Assembly: GCA_012839585.1 (NCBI GenBank)
Contig: DUNB01000043.1
Span: forward strand, 1 to 64,000
Length of the DNA stretch: 64,000 nucleotides
Reading direction: 5' to 3'
Source of the DNA: Alcaligenaceae bacterium
GTDB taxonomy: Bacteria; Pseudomonadota; Gammaproteobacteria; Burkholderiales; Burkholderiaceae_B
Part shown: one piece after another, positions 29,301 through 39,103 of the stretch
Position numbering within the stretch: position 1 is the stretch's first letter
How the letters are laid out: every line of letters starts with the position of its first letter
Program-made: the position numbers and the translations under genes
Notes under the pieces: generated by a model
The model's input: only the letters and a program-made list of their open reading frames with translations
Database searches by the model: none
What the model was told of the DNA's origin: nothing

Positions 29301-29899
29301 GGTTTATAGGCTTACTCGATAATGTGGCACAAATGGGCGTAGCGGGGGCGAACAACCATCTCTATAACTTTAGTGTGGCTCCAGCGTGGCAGTGGGTGGT
29401 ACACGGTGTCGCCATGCACGAACACCGCTACCTCTTTCCGCTTTACTCCATTGGGGACAATGCCAACAGCATAGAGGCCGGTTTTATAGGGGCTCATGGC
29501 GACTTGGGTGGTGGCTACCCACAAGACCCCGAATCAGAGGCCAAACCCTTAAGCGATATCGCTTTAGAATGGATCTTATGGAATGCTCGCGCCCAAGGGC
29601 TCAACTTTAGAGACCCCCAGCTCAAATCGGGCAGCTATGCCTATATGCATGACGAAAACACCAGCTTTAATACCGATCGTCGTGTGCAAAACTACCCGCT
29701 CCCTTTTTCCCTAGAACACCAGCTACGTCAGGCCCAAGCCTTGCATCCTGTGTATGGCCAATCCGCCCGCAGAGAAGTCCGCGCTTTTATTAACACCAAG
29801 CTCAACGCCGCAGAACAAAAACATAACCGATCAGCCAAAGTGGATTTGGAGGCGTACTACCTCTGGCTGGACCAAACCCTACACTGGCGGCCCGATTAA
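26318..29899 (+). CDS. Signal-peptide-bearing RHS-repeat protein with C-terminal DUF2235 (Tle1-like) lipase domain
   Basis: N-terminal MRVLLILLCFVAAMPMSQLYAQ; NPIDLYSGNKYLREVDL; RHS core (HSDHLGAVHIISDAQQQLRWAASYDAFG, TYVPDQGHYLEPDPLG); C-terminal FAFDGTRYD, IDIIGFSRGSALALHF, RFIGLLDNVAQMG, GFIGAHGDLGGGYPQDPESE, LSDIALEWILWNARAQGL. Confidence 0.88.
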   Translation: MRVLLILLCFVAAMPMSQLYAQPLSCPAQPIQNPCNSQDIDQSGSTDSLLPRNALNPIDLYSGNKYLREVDLAPHPHAPELEIVRHYNAMDTRYGLFGGAWNLSYDARLIISPTGVQLHQANGTLKPLGPEQGNLVSNPDHFIWFFRNGDAWHFNQDGWLIQLQRHNQAPLYIDRHSQEDLKNRVKRIHQKHLVLELHYLSFSGHPPLLSHISSAQGTFYYHYTALEGSALQQLQRVTYPDQRQLYYHYETALQAGNIWALTGKSIQQSPQSTPRRVRSWAYDLQGRAIFVMAESQQWVRLYYPDAEHPLQTRLQSPAGLTQVQFSASTPRVIQSVRGATCWACPPPFTRHADRIEFEHFTVYHDAQQRIRAIHGQFEGWPDLKLDYNAKGQLVRWQTAQLQPTRLFYHPNGLALRMEHANGDRQQLRYNAQQQVAAIDYHNAHQQLSTQLWRPSPQHLHISHPTEDEQLMFNPAGALLQRDVQRRLATPNGSIKWHYQERFHYNADQYLVRHDLPEGGFLHYIWQKQQLIAIEWENRQGQRQRVIERGPDLDRYGNGLVQERAFSPTQVVQRLRSAKQTWWQQNLSKQAGLIVSAHQSYPLLNHPTSSHHYYYNAKRQLIIDQATNQNALFYAWKNTGELAAQNHLSTPTLQRDASGLIRHWSKNQEDYMLQYNALRRLDVVYKAGKAVQKNSHNAYGFRIYAQHYPQGKQLFFLYHNKKIVAEYQADITAKLPVYAAQPVSRRYIYFQNQPVGLIDYHLDPQGKLLVMHSDHLGAVHIISDAQQQLRWAASYDAFGAATKIAGDLEFHLRREGQYYDLATGWHDNLLRTYVPDQGHYLEPDPLGPSPATQLFGYTQQQPLNHTDPWGLLLFAFDGTRYDQSSGGVISILHQAAQDPSFYVAGPGNPENVDLDAAFAYTANQIVQQQWNNLINYLKTAQEHSPSAVTPIDIIGFSRGSALALHFSNQVTSHTQNGLFSYTDNYGEQIKACIQPRFIGLLDNVAQMGVAGANNHLYNFSVAPAWQWVVHGVAMHEHRYLFPLYSIGDNANSIEAGFIGAHGDLGGGYPQDPESEAKPLSDIALEWILWNARAQGLNFRDPQLKSGSYAYMHDENTSFNTDRRVQNYPLPFSLEHQLRQAQALHPVYGQSARREVRAFINTKLNAAEQKHNRSAKVDLEAYYLWLDQTLHWRPD

Positions 29900-29989
29900 C
29901 GGTATTATGTAAGCCTAATCATTTAGGCTGGAGCTAGGTTTTAGAACATTATGCTCGCCTTTTCTTGCACCTTTTCTTGACAAAATCTT

Positions 29990-31675
29990 ATGCTTGCTCA
30001 GCAACAACAACAGCTCAGCGCCTTAATTCAGGCTGCTACCCAATCCATCGTGCCAGAAGCCAATCCAACCATTGTCTTAGAGCGCCCAAAAGTAGCCGCT
30101 CATGGCGATGTCGCCACTAACGCGGCCATGCAGTTGGCTCGTCCTGCCAAACGTAATCCTCGCGAACTTGCCCAAGGCATCGTAGATTTCATTTTGGCAG
30201 ATGAGCAGGCCAAATCATTGATTGAGTCCGCTGAAATTGCTGGACCAGGCTTTATTAACTTCCGCCTTACCCATGCCGCACACCAAGCGGTGCTCAGCCA
30301 TGTTTTTGCCGAGGGCGCCACTTTTGGTGACCAAAGCGATAACGGCGACAAGCTCATGGTCGAGTTCGTTTCCGCTAACCCTACCGGCCCCTTGCACGTG
30401 GGTCATGCACGCCAAGCCGCCTTGGGTGATGCGTTGTGTCGTTTGTTCGACAGCCAAGGCTTTAGCGTGAGCCGCGAGTTCTACTATAACGACGCCGGTA
30501 ATCAAATTGATAACTTGGCCATCAGCGTACAAGCCCGTGCTAAAGGCATTGAACCCGACAGCGCCGACTTTCCTGCCGACGGCTACAAGGGCGATTACAT
30601 TATGGAAATCGCCAAAGCCTTTATGGCCAAAAACACCGTTTCTGCTGCCGATGGCGAGCCCGTCACCGCGACCGGAGACCTAGATAGCCTCGAAGACATT
30701 CGTCGCTTTGCCGTCACCTACCTGCGCAACGAACAAGACTTAGACCTCAAGGCCTTTAACTTAGTCTTTGATAATTACTACCTCGAAAGCTCTCTGTACA
30801 CCGATGGTCGTGTGGACAAGGTGGTTCAGGCCCTAACCGATGCCGGTCATACCTACGAATCCGAAGGCGCCTTGTGGCTACGTACCACCGAACTGAATAC
30901 CGGTGATGACAAAGACCGTGTGATGCGCAAACGCGAAGGCGGTTACACCTATTTTGTGCCTGATGTGGCCTACCACGTTTCTAAATGGGAGCGCGGCTTC
31001 ACTCACGCCATTAACATTCAGGGCACCGACCACCACGGCACCATTGCACGAGTGCGCGCCGGTCTACAAGGTCTTAACATCGGCATTCCTGCCGACTACC
31101 CCGCCTACGTACTACACAGCATGGTCAAAGTCATGCGTGGTGGCGAAGAGGTCAAAATCTCCAAACGCGCGGGCAGCTACGTGACCTTGCGTGACTTAGT
31201 CGAATGGGTTGGTTTAGATGCAGTACGCTTTTTCCTCGTTCAGCGTCGCGCTGACTCGGATTTTGTGTTTGATATCGACTTGGCCTTATCCAAAAGCGAA
31301 GACAACCCAGTTTATTACATTCAGTACGCCCATGCGCGCGCTCACTCAGTGCTACGCCAAGTAGGCCTAGACGCTGACACCTTAGCTACCGCTGACTTTG
31401 GCTTATTAACCGCTCCGTCTGAACTCAAAATGTTACAACGTCTGGCCGAATACCCCGCTATGCTAAGCCAAGCAGCCAAAGATCTAGCACCTCATCAGGT
31501 TGCCTTCTGGCTACGTGACTGCGCCGCAGACTTCCACACGTGGTACAACAGCGAGCGCGTGCTGGTAGACGATGCTGCGCTGAAAGCCGCCCGTGCCGCC
31601 TTGGCAGCCGCCACCGCACAGGTTATTGCCAACGGTTTAAACAAGCTGGGCGTTAGCGCTCCAGAAAAAATGTAA
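29990..31675 (+). CDS. argS: Arginyl-tRNA synthetase
   Basis: [26 protein letters not shown] (HIGH-like), [28 protein letters not shown]. Confidence 0.97.
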   Translation: MLAQQQQQLSALIQAATQSIVPEANPTIVLERPKVAAHGDVATNAAMQLARPAKRNPRELAQGIVDFILADEQAKSLIESAEIAGPGFINFRLTHAAHQAVLSHVFAEGATFGDQSDNGDKLMVEFVSANPTGPLHVGHARQAALGDALCRLFDSQGFSVSREFYYNDAGNQIDNLAISVQARAKGIEPDSADFPADGYKGDYIMEIAKAFMAKNTVSAADGEPVTATGDLDSLEDIRRFAVTYLRNEQDLDLKAFNLVFDNYYLESSLYTDGRVDKVVQALTDAGHTYESEGALWLRTTELNTGDDKDRVMRKREGGYTYFVPDVAYHVSKWERGFTHAINIQGTDHHGTIARVRAGLQGLNIGIPADYPAYVLHSMVKVMRGGEEVKISKRAGSYVTLRDLVEWVGLDAVRFFLVQRRADSDFVFDIDLALSKSEDNPVYYIQYAHARAHSVLRQVGLDADTLATADFGLLTAPSELKMLQRLAEYPAMLSQAAKDLAPHQVAFWLRDCAADFHTWYNSERVLVDDAALKAARAALAAATAQVIANGLNKLGVSAPEKM

Positions 31676-31692
31676 TCTTTTTTTATCCTGTT

Positions 31693-32403
31693 ATGGCCAC
31701 CCGTCGAAAAACCTCAGCTAAAACCAGTACCGGCATGTTTTCCGGTCTTATTGTTGGTCTAGTCATCGGACTTGCCGTCGCGGTGGCCGTGGCGCTTTAT
31801 ATCACCAAAGCGCCTATGCCTTTTATGGACAAGGCGTCACGCCAGGCTGAAAGCATCTTGCTGCCTGATTTGCGTCACGCCCCAGATCCAAACATAGGGC
31901 TTTATGGAAAATCCTCCGAAGCCCCCGTTTTTTCAGGCAAAGAGGCACAAATAGCCCAAGAACTCGGTTCAATCGCACCAACACCGACTAGCCCCTCCAC
32001 GCCTCCAGCCACGAACCAGGCCACCGACACGCTGGGTACTTTAATCGCTCAGTTGCCTAACCCGAACGCAGCCCCTGCGCCCACTGAAACCGCACCAGCT
32101 GCGGCTAAGCCAAGCGCCACGACCACTAAGCCTGCTGCTGTCAGCAATCAGGCAACCAAGGTCGCAGCGACCCCAAGTACCTATTATTTACAGGCCGGAG
32201 CCTTCCGCTCCGCTACCGATGCCGAAGCCGTACGGGCCCGTATCCTACTTTTAGGCTTAGACGCGAATGTGCAATCCGGTCCCTATGATGGAGGCACCAT
32301 CAATCGCGTACGCGTCGGTCCGTTTAAGGGGTTGGATGAAATGAATCGCGCCCGATCTGTCTTAGGCAAAGAAAAAATTGAAACTTCTGTGGTACGTCCC
32401 TAG
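31693..32403 (+). CDS. SPOR-domain protein (FtsN-like)
   Basis: Single N-terminal TM, Ala/Pro linker, C-terminal SPOR repeat (YYLQAGAFRSATDAEAVRARILLLGLDANVQSG). Confidence 0.88.
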   Translation: MATRRKTSAKTSTGMFSGLIVGLVIGLAVAVAVALYITKAPMPFMDKASRQAESILLPDLRHAPDPNIGLYGKSSEAPVFSGKEAQIAQELGSIAPTPTSPSTPPATNQATDTLGTLIAQLPNPNAAPAPTETAPAAAKPSATTTKPAAVSNQATKVAATPSTYYLQAGAFRSATDAEAVRARILLLGLDANVQSGPYDGGTINRVRVGPFKGLDEMNRARSVLGKEKIETSVVRP

Positions 32404-32439
32404 TCATACCACTATTTACCGGAGACACAGGAACCCTTT

Positions 32440-33075
32440 ATGTCGTATTTACACGTGTTTACTCGTTTAGCCGCCACTGCAACCTTAGCCGCTGGTGTTC
32501 TACTTAGCCCCATGGCTCAGGCCCAAGAGCTGGCCCCTAACTCCTATGTGGCTTTGGGTCAGACCCTGCCTGCTGATAGCGTAGGCAAAACCGAAGTGCT
32601 CGAGTTTTTTTCTTACAGCTGCCCACATTGTGCCGTGATGGAACCACTCGTTGCCAAATGGTCCGAAGGTTTCGATGACAACGTGATCTTAAAACGTGTT
32701 CCCGTTGCCTTTAATGCAGGCATGGCTGACTTACAGCGCGCGTATTTTGTGCTTGAGGCCTTAAATCGCTTGGACCTACACCCCAAACTCTTTAATGCCA
32801 TCCACCAAGAAAAACGCGCTTTGTTTGATAAGAAATCCATTCGTAAATGGGCAGCAGAACATGACATCGCTGAAAGCGATTTTGATAATGCGTTTGACTC
32901 CTTTGGCACTCAAACCAAAGCCAATCGTGCTAACGATCTGATTCGCCTCTATCAAATTCAAGGCACTCCTAGCCTAGCTATTGGCGGTAAATACGTTACC
33001 TCTCCCGCCTTGACAAATGGCTACGAGGAAACCGTCAACGTGGCTGATGCCTTGCTCAAACAGGTCGCTAAATAA
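32440..33075 (+). CDS. dsbA: Thiol:disulfide interchange protein DsbA
   Basis: Signal peptide; EFFSYSCPHCAVMEPLV (CPHC active site); IQGTPSLAIGGKYV cis-Pro loop. Confidence 0.94.
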   Translation: MSYLHVFTRLAATATLAAGVLLSPMAQAQELAPNSYVALGQTLPADSVGKTEVLEFFSYSCPHCAVMEPLVAKWSEGFDDNVILKRVPVAFNAGMADLQRAYFVLEALNRLDLHPKLFNAIHQEKRALFDKKSIRKWAAEHDIAESDFDNAFDSFGTQTKANRANDLIRLYQIQGTPSLAIGGKYVTSPALTNGYEETVNVADALLKQVAK

Positions 33076-33109
33076 GTCGAAAATGGCTTAAAACAGCACT
33101 AGCTAAAAC

Positions 33110-33189
33110 AAAACACCGCATCACGATACGGTTAAAGCAGTTGGTACTACCAACTCATCCCTAACCGTTTCATCGTGATGCGGTGTTTT
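33110..33189. terminator. Long multi-segment hairpin (80 nt), probable bidirectional terminator or structured RNA
   Basis: Exact stem 33110-33127/33172-33189 (AAAACACCGCATCACGAT), inner stem ACGGTTA(33128-34)/TAACCGT(33162-68), apical stem AGTTGG(33139-44)/CCAACT(33150-55). Confidence 0.85.
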
Positions 33190-33243
33190 TTATGCGGCTT
33201 TAGCGGCGATCTAAAGACCTCAGGCTGCCGCAAACAAAGGCGA

Positions 33244-34431
33244 TTAGGCCGAAGCAGCCAACGCCTGATTCAGATCGGCAATCAAGTCCTCGGCATTCTC
33301 TAAACCAATATGCAGACGAATCAAGACCGCTTCATCATTCGCCCAGTAAGAGTGCGAGGCGATACTATTAGGATCCACCAGCTGCACGAGACTTTCGAAG
33401 CCACCCCATGAGAACCCGATACCAAACAAGGTCAATGCATCCACAAAGCGGCGTGCTCGTGCCGCGTCCACATTTAGGCTAAAGGCCAACATACCATTAG
33501 AGCCTGTGGCATCTCGTTGCCAGAGCGCATGGTATTTATCCCCTTTCCAAGCCGGATGATAAATGGTTTTGACCTCTGCCCACTGTGATAGCGCCTCGCA
33601 CACCTGCAGCGCATTAGCGGCCGTTTCACGCATACGCAACGGCATAGTACGTACACCACGTAAGGCTAGCCACGCATCATCAGCACTGACAGAAAACCCC
33701 AACGCATAGTTACAAGCATCGATTTGCTCTGCTGTTTTTTTGTCTTTGGCTATCACCGCCCCCAACATCAAATCAGAGTGACCGCCCACGTATTTGGTAC
33801 CGGCAACCACCGACACATCCGCCCCCAAGGATAAAGGCTGATAAATCAGACCTGAACCCCAGGTGTTATCGGTAATCAACAGCAAGTCATGAGCTTTGGC
33901 AAAATCGGCCAAGGCTGGCATATCCAGCATCTGCATTAACAACGAACCTGGGGACTCCACATACAACACCTTTGTGTTGGGCTGCAATGCTGCCTTAAAT
34001 GCCTCTACGTTAGGCGCACAGTAAGTGGTTTGGATGCCCATGCGTTGCAACACGTTACGATCTAAGGTGCGAACCGGTCCATACGAACAATCAGCCGCCA
34101 AAATATGATCACCTTGGCTCACAAAACTCATTATCCCTAGCGTGATCGCCGCCATCCCTGAAGGCACTAAGAAGGCGCGCTCTCCGGCCTCTAGCTCGCA
34201 AAACACATCTTCTAAGGCACGGTGCGTGTCCATGCCCGCACGCCCATAAATCACGCTACGCCCACCGCTATTACGATCTTTGGTGGCTTGGTCCAAATAG
34301 TCGAGTGATTTAAACCGCACCGTACTGGTTCGCATCGAAGGCAAAGCCACGGGGGCGGCCCCTGTGCGCTCATCAAAATCGGCCTGTCCTGCGTGCTGTA
34401 AAAATGTGTGTAAGTGCTGTTTTTTACTCAT
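33244..34431 (-). CDS. metC: Cystathionine beta-lyase (PLP-dependent trans-sulfuration family)
   Basis: YGRAGMDTHRALEDVFCELEAGERAFLVPSGMAAITLG, TDNTWGSGLIYQPLSLGADVSVVAGTKYVGGHSDLMLG. Confidence 0.9.
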   Translation of the reverse strand: MSKKQHLHTFLQHAGQADFDERTGAAPVALPSMRTSTVRFKSLDYLDQATKDRNSGGRSVIYGRAGMDTHRALEDVFCELEAGERAFLVPSGMAAITLGIMSFVSQGDHILAADCSYGPVRTLDRNVLQRMGIQTTYCAPNVEAFKAALQPNTKVLYVESPGSLLMQMLDMPALADFAKAHDLLLITDNTWGSGLIYQPLSLGADVSVVAGTKYVGGHSDLMLGAVIAKDKKTAEQIDACNYALGFSVSADDAWLALRGVRTMPLRMRETAANALQVCEALSQWAEVKTIYHPAWKGDKYHALWQRDATGSNGMLAFSLNVDAARARRFVDALTLFGIGFSWGGFESLVQLVDPNSIASHSYWANDEAVLIRLHIGLENAEDLIADLNQALAASA

Positions 34432-35513
34432 TGCCCACCCTTAACTGCATAAAATTGATAAATACCTTGGTCGTTAACACGTCGTTCGACTTGTTTTTGG
34501 AAATACAACGCGTGCAAATGCGCGATCGCCTCGCCCATCGCAAATGTAAGCTGATGCATGTCTAGCTCTCGCTTAAATAGTACGGGGATTAGTTGGGCAG
34601 CGCTACAACCGCCCTCTGCCCTACATGCCTCGAGCGTTTCCGCTAAGCGATCTTTGTGATGCGTCTGCAGCTCGGCAATACGCTCATGCAAGCCCACAAA
34701 AGGTCGGCCATGGGATGGCAGCACCAGCGTTTCAGAGGGGAGCTCCAAGTAACGCGTGAGTGACTGCAAATACAAACGCAGCGGGTCGGCCTCTGGTTCA
34801 TAATCAAATACGCTCACATTGGTAGAGATTCTAGGTAAAACCATATCCCCCGAAATCAACACATCTTGATCAGCACAATACAAGGCCATATGCTCCGGTG
34901 CGTGACCATAGCCCACAATGGTCTTCCAGCTTTTACCGCCAATCACCAGCTCATCACCGTCCATAAGACGACGGTAATTGCTAGGAGGCGGCGTCACCAA
35001 GTCCGCATAATACGAGCCCCGCTGTAGAACTTGCTGTTGGGCGACCTCGTCTACCAAGCCATGACGCGCAAAGTGAGCTGCCGCTGCTGCGCCCCCAGAG
35101 CCACCTAACTGCTCATTACTGCGTGCAGGACTAGTCCACAAGCAGGCAAAAAGATAGTCGCTCAGGCTCATGTACAAAGGCACCTGCCACCGCTCACACA
35201 ACCAGCCTGCCAATCCCACATGGTCGGGATGCATATGCGTCACCACCACGCGTAATACCGGCAGCCCCTTTAACTGCTGAGCAAACACTTGTTCCCACAG
35301 CGCTTTTACTGGCTCTTTAGCAATACCCGTATCGATCAGGGTCCAACCTTTTTGTCCATTTAGCTCATCTTCAAGCACCCACAAATTAATATGGTCCAAG
35401 GCAAAAGGCAAAGGCATACGTAACCAATACACCCCTGCTGCCACCTCCTTGAGCTGCGCTGGCAAAGGTTGCTCTTTTTCTAACGGGTAAATTAACTTTT
35501 CTTTCACACTCAT
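34428..35513 (-). CDS. MBL-fold metallo-hydrolase
   Basis: VVTHMHPDHVGLAGWL (HxHxDH), TIVGYGHAPEHMALYC, LISGDMVLP, VLPSHGRPF. Confidence 0.92.
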   Translation of the reverse strand: MSVKEKLIYPLEKEQPLPAQLKEVAAGVYWLRMPLPFALDHINLWVLEDELNGQKGWTLIDTGIAKEPVKALWEQVFAQQLKGLPVLRVVVTHMHPDHVGLAGWLCERWQVPLYMSLSDYLFACLWTSPARSNEQLGGSGGAAAAAHFARHGLVDEVAQQQVLQRGSYYADLVTPPPSNYRRLMDGDELVIGGKSWKTIVGYGHAPEHMALYCADQDVLISGDMVLPRISTNVSVFDYEPEADPLRLYLQSLTRYLELPSETLVLPSHGRPFVGLHERIAELQTHHKDRLAETLEACRAEGGCSAAQLIPVLFKRELDMHQLTFAMGEAIAHLHALYFQKQVERRVNDQGIYQFYAVKGGQ

Positions 35514-35555
35514 CTCCGTGTTCTCCCTGCTTGTATGATGGCCTTTGTCGTGGTA

Positions 35556-35573
35556 GTTTACGTTAACGTCAAC
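35556..35573. promoter_or_regulatory. Candidate LiuR (MerR-family) operator GTTTACGTTAACGTCAAC
   Basis: 18-bp dyad, 8 of 9 pairs, immediately upstream of a MerR gene heading a leucine-catabolism operon; resembles the described LiuR-type motif. Confidence 0.7.
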
Positions 35574-35587
35574 TTATTTTATGTATT

Positions 35588-35974
35588 ATGAATAAAAAAA
35601 CGTGGTCCATCTCGGATCTATCTAAAGAGTTCGATATTACACCACGCACGCTGCGTTACTACGAGGATCACGGCATCCTCAGCCCCGAGCGAGTCGGCCT
35701 ACAACGCTTGTATCATCCACGTGATAGAACTCGACTTAAGCTTGCCCTACGCGGCAAGCGCATGGGCTTCACTTTGTCGGACATCCGGCGTTTGATTGAC
35801 ATGTATGATGGTCCAGGTAGCACGCAATCCCAGCTATTGCTCTATCAAAATGTGCTCAACCACTACAGAGAAAAGCTCGAAATACAACTCAGCGATCTAC
35901 AACAAACCTTAGCAGAAATCGAAGTACAGCAGCAGCACTGCACCCAGCTGCTAGCGCAAAAAAACACAGAGTAG
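35588..35974 (+). CDS. liuR: MerR-family regulator, LiuR-like
   Basis: WSISDLSKEFDITPRTLRYYEDHGILSPERVGLQRLYHPRDRTRLKLALRGKRMGFTLSDIRRLIDMYD; directly upstream of isovaleryl-CoA dehydrogenase. Confidence 0.88.
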   Translation: MNKKTWSISDLSKEFDITPRTLRYYEDHGILSPERVGLQRLYHPRDRTRLKLALRGKRMGFTLSDIRRLIDMYDGPGSTQSQLLLYQNVLNHYREKLEIQLSDLQQTLAEIEVQQQHCTQLLAQKNTE

Positions 35975-36046
35975 TAATAATTACCCGTCATGATCAGGCT
36001 TGCCTGATTTATAAAATTAAGCAGCACTTTTGGTTGGAGACGACTT

Positions 36047-37225
36047 ATGAATCTGCCCGGACTACACTTTGAACTCAGCGAAGAGCTTGGCATGCTACGC
36101 GACACCGTACGTCATTTTGCTGAACAAGAAATTGCCCCCTTAGCCCAACAAGTGGATCACACAGACCAGTTCCCTATGGAATTATGGAAAAAATTCGGTG
36201 ATTTAGGTGTGTTAGGTTTAACCGTCTCAGAGGAATACGGTGGTGCCGATATGGGCTATCTGGCTCATATGATCGCGATGGAGGAAATCTCTCGCGCTAG
36301 CGCCTCGGTCGGACTGTCTTATGGGGCCCACTCCAACCTTTGCGTGAACCAACTCTTTCGCAACGGTACTGCTGAGCAAAAAGCCAAATACCTGCCTGGT
36401 CTTATTGATGGCACCCAAGTCGGCGCCCTAGCCATGAGTGAAACCGGCGCTGGCTCAGACGTAGTCAGTATGCGTTTGCGCGCCGAGGACAAAGGGGACC
36501 ACTATCTGCTCAATGGCCATAAAATGTGGATTACCAACGGTCCTGATGCCGACACACTGATTGTGTATGCCAAAACAGACCCAGAGGCCCACCAACGTGG
36601 CATCACCGCCTTTATCGTAGAAAAAGGCTTCGAGGGCTTTTCCATTGCTCAAAAGCTCGACAAACTCGGTATGCGTGGTAGTCACACCGGTGAACTCGTA
36701 TTTACCGACTGTCGCGTTCCCAAAGAAAACGTACTGGGCGAAGTCAACGGCGGTGTAAAAGTGCTGATGAGTGGTCTGGACTACGAGCGCGCGGTGCTCG
36801 CTGGCGGCCCCTTAGGCATTATGCAGGCGGTGATGGATGTGGTTATGCCCTACATTCACGAACGCAAACAGTTTGGGCAGGCTATTGGCGAGTTCCAGCT
36901 GATCCAAGCCAAAGTCGCTGACCTCTATACCACCCACCAAGCCAGCCGTGCGCTTTGTTATAGCGTAGGCAAACACTTGGACGCGTTGGGGGACAGCCAC
37001 TCCAGAACCGTTCGCAAAGACTGCGCGGCCGCTATTTTATTTAGTGCAGAAAAAGCCACTTGGATGGCAGGTGAGGCCATCCAAATCTTAGGTGGTAACG
37101 GCTATATCAATGAATTCCCGACTGGACGCCTCTGGCGCGATGCCAAACTCTATGAGATTGGCGCTGGCACCAGCGAAATCCGTCGCATGCTCATTGGCCG
37201 AGAGCTCTTTAACGAAACAGCCTAA
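36047..37225 (+). CDS. liuA: Isovaleryl-CoA dehydrogenase
   Basis: Acyl-CoA dehydrogenase motifs ([80 protein letters not shown]); liu context. Confidence 0.92.
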   Translation: MNLPGLHFELSEELGMLRDTVRHFAEQEIAPLAQQVDHTDQFPMELWKKFGDLGVLGLTVSEEYGGADMGYLAHMIAMEEISRASASVGLSYGAHSNLCVNQLFRNGTAEQKAKYLPGLIDGTQVGALAMSETGAGSDVVSMRLRAEDKGDHYLLNGHKMWITNGPDADTLIVYAKTDPEAHQRGITAFIVEKGFEGFSIAQKLDKLGMRGSHTGELVFTDCRVPKENVLGEVNGGVKVLMSGLDYERAVLAGGPLGIMQAVMDVVMPYIHERKQFGQAIGEFQLIQAKVADLYTTHQASRALCYSVGKHLDALGDSHSRTVRKDCAAAILFSAEKATWMAGEAIQILGGNGYINEFPTGRLWRDAKLYEIGAGTSEIRRMLIGRELFNETA

Positions 37226-37239
37226 TGCTATAGACGGAT

Positions 37240-39093
37240 ATGAAAAACGCCATGCCTTTTGCCTCTGATCATGCCATTATCGAACCAGCACTTCGGCCTG
37301 CTCCCAGTGCCGAGCAGGTGGCTCAGATGATTTTACAAGGCTTTGATCGTCACTACGCGCTCTTTAGATACAGCGCCCAACGCGCCAAAGTCCTCTTCGA
37401 ATCAGCCAACTGGCATGGTATTCAACAGCTTTCTAGGGAGCGTATCGAGTATTACGATATGCGGGTCCGTGAATGCGCGGCACTTTTAATTCCTTTACTT
37501 AAAAGCTCAACGCAACCGCTTGATAACGATCATTTAGCACTAAGCCCCGAGCAACAGCAGTTTTGGCAACAGGTTAAAACTAAATTTGCGCACAACCTAG
37601 CAGGCCATAAGCAACCGGAGTGCGCAGAGACCTTTTTTAACTCGGTGTCTTGCCGCGTTTTGGACCGGACGTACTACAACAATGACTTTCTGTTTGTACG
37701 TCCAGCCATCGCCACCGGCTATATTGATAGTTCTCGCCCCTCTTACCGCTCTTACTACCCCCTAGAGCAGGGCTTAATCCCTAGCCTAACCGCGATGATT
37801 CGTGACTTTGGCTTAGCCAGTCCCTTTATGGATTTGCCAGCGGATGTAAGACGCTTGGCCCGTCGTGCTGTCCATACTTTGCGCCAACGTTTACCGATAG
37901 ATCCTGGATTGCGCCTGGGGCCTGACTGCCAAATACAGGTACTCAACACGCTGTTTTTCCGTAACAAAGGGGCTTATATTGTTGGGCGACTCATCAATCA
38001 CACCAGCACTCATCCCTTTGCGATTGCCTTGGTTCACACCCCCAGCCATCACATAGAAATAGACGCTTTATTAGACAGTGCGGATGACATCAGTACGCTC
38101 TTTAGCTTTACCCGCGCCTATTTTATGGTGGACATGGAGGTTCCTTCCGCTTATGTGCACTTTTTGCAGTCCCTATTACCTCGCAAATCTGCCGCCGAGT
38201 TTTACAACGCCATCGGCCTACAAAAACAGGGCAAAAATCTCTTTTATCGCGACTTTTTGCACCACTTAGGGCACTCCACCGATGATTTCCAGCTAGCGCC
38301 GGGGATTAAGGGAATGGTGATGACCGTATTCACCCTGCCTTCTTATCCTTATGTTTTTAAAATGATTCGTGACCATATCGCTAAAGATGGCATGGATCAC
38401 GCCACAGTCAAAAGTCGCTACCTGCTGGTAAAAAAGCACGACAGAGCTGGCCGTATGGCGGACACATGGGAATACTCACAGGTTGCTCTTCCCAAGCGTC
38501 GCTTTGCCCCATCGCTCTTAGAAGAATTACGCAAAGAGGTACCAAGCCTCATCGAAGAAACCGGTGACTTAATTGTATTGCGTCATGTTTATATCGAACG
38601 ACGCATGTTACCGCTTAATATATACCTAAGCCGAGCCTCTGAATCTGCTCTGGAACTCGCCATTAAGCAATACGGCGATGCCATCCGTGAACTCGCTGCT
38701 AACAACATTTTCCCAGGCGATATGTTATATAAAAACTTTGGTCTAACCCGTTTGGGCCGCTTGGTTTTTTATGACTATGATGAAATTCAAGCCATGACGG
38801 AAATGAACTTTAGAACCATTCCTCCGGCCCCTAACGAAGAGGCCGAAATGGCCAGTGAGCCTTGGTATCCCATAGGCCCTAATGATGTATTTCCAGAGGA
38901 GTTCCGCTGGTTTTTACTTGGTGATGCGCGTATTCGTCAGGCTTTCATGAAACACCATGCTGACCTATTAAGCGCACAATGGTGGTCCGACTGCCGCGAA
39001 CGCGTGGCGCAGGGCCGTCTCGAAAATATTTATCCTTACGATTTATCGAAACGCTTACCTGACAATCAGGTAAGCGCCCCTACTACGAATTAG
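37240..39093 (+). CDS. aceK: Isocitrate dehydrogenase kinase/phosphatase
   Basis: AceK signatures (VMTVFTLPSYPYVFKMIRDH, FPGDMLYKNFGLTRLGRLVFYDYDEIQAMTEMNFRTIPPAPNEEAEMASEPWYPIGPNDVFPEEF). Confidence 0.96.
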   Translation: MKNAMPFASDHAIIEPALRPAPSAEQVAQMILQGFDRHYALFRYSAQRAKVLFESANWHGIQQLSRERIEYYDMRVRECAALLIPLLKSSTQPLDNDHLALSPEQQQFWQQVKTKFAHNLAGHKQPECAETFFNSVSCRVLDRTYYNNDFLFVRPAIATGYIDSSRPSYRSYYPLEQGLIPSLTAMIRDFGLASPFMDLPADVRRLARRAVHTLRQRLPIDPGLRLGPDCQIQVLNTLFFRNKGAYIVGRLINHTSTHPFAIALVHTPSHHIEIDALLDSADDISTLFSFTRAYFMVDMEVPSAYVHFLQSLLPRKSAAEFYNAIGLQKQGKNLFYRDFLHHLGHSTDDFQLAPGIKGMVMTVFTLPSYPYVFKMIRDHIAKDGMDHATVKSRYLLVKKHDRAGRMADTWEYSQVALPKRRFAPSLLEELRKEVPSLIEETGDLIVLRHVYIERRMLPLNIYLSRASESALELAIKQYGDAIRELAANNIFPGDMLYKNFGLTRLGRLVFYDYDEIQAMTEMNFRTIPPAPNEEAEMASEPWYPIGPNDVFPEEFRWFLLGDARIRQAFMKHHADLLSAQWWSDCRERVAQGRLENIYPYDLSKRLPDNQVSAPTTN

Positions 39094-39103
39094 GAGTCAA
39101 ACT

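Noticed and set aside
29312-29524. Small minus-strand ORF inside the RHS-lipase gene considered as a hidden immunity gene
   Set aside because: Entirely antisense to conserved lipase motifs; nothing immunity-like.
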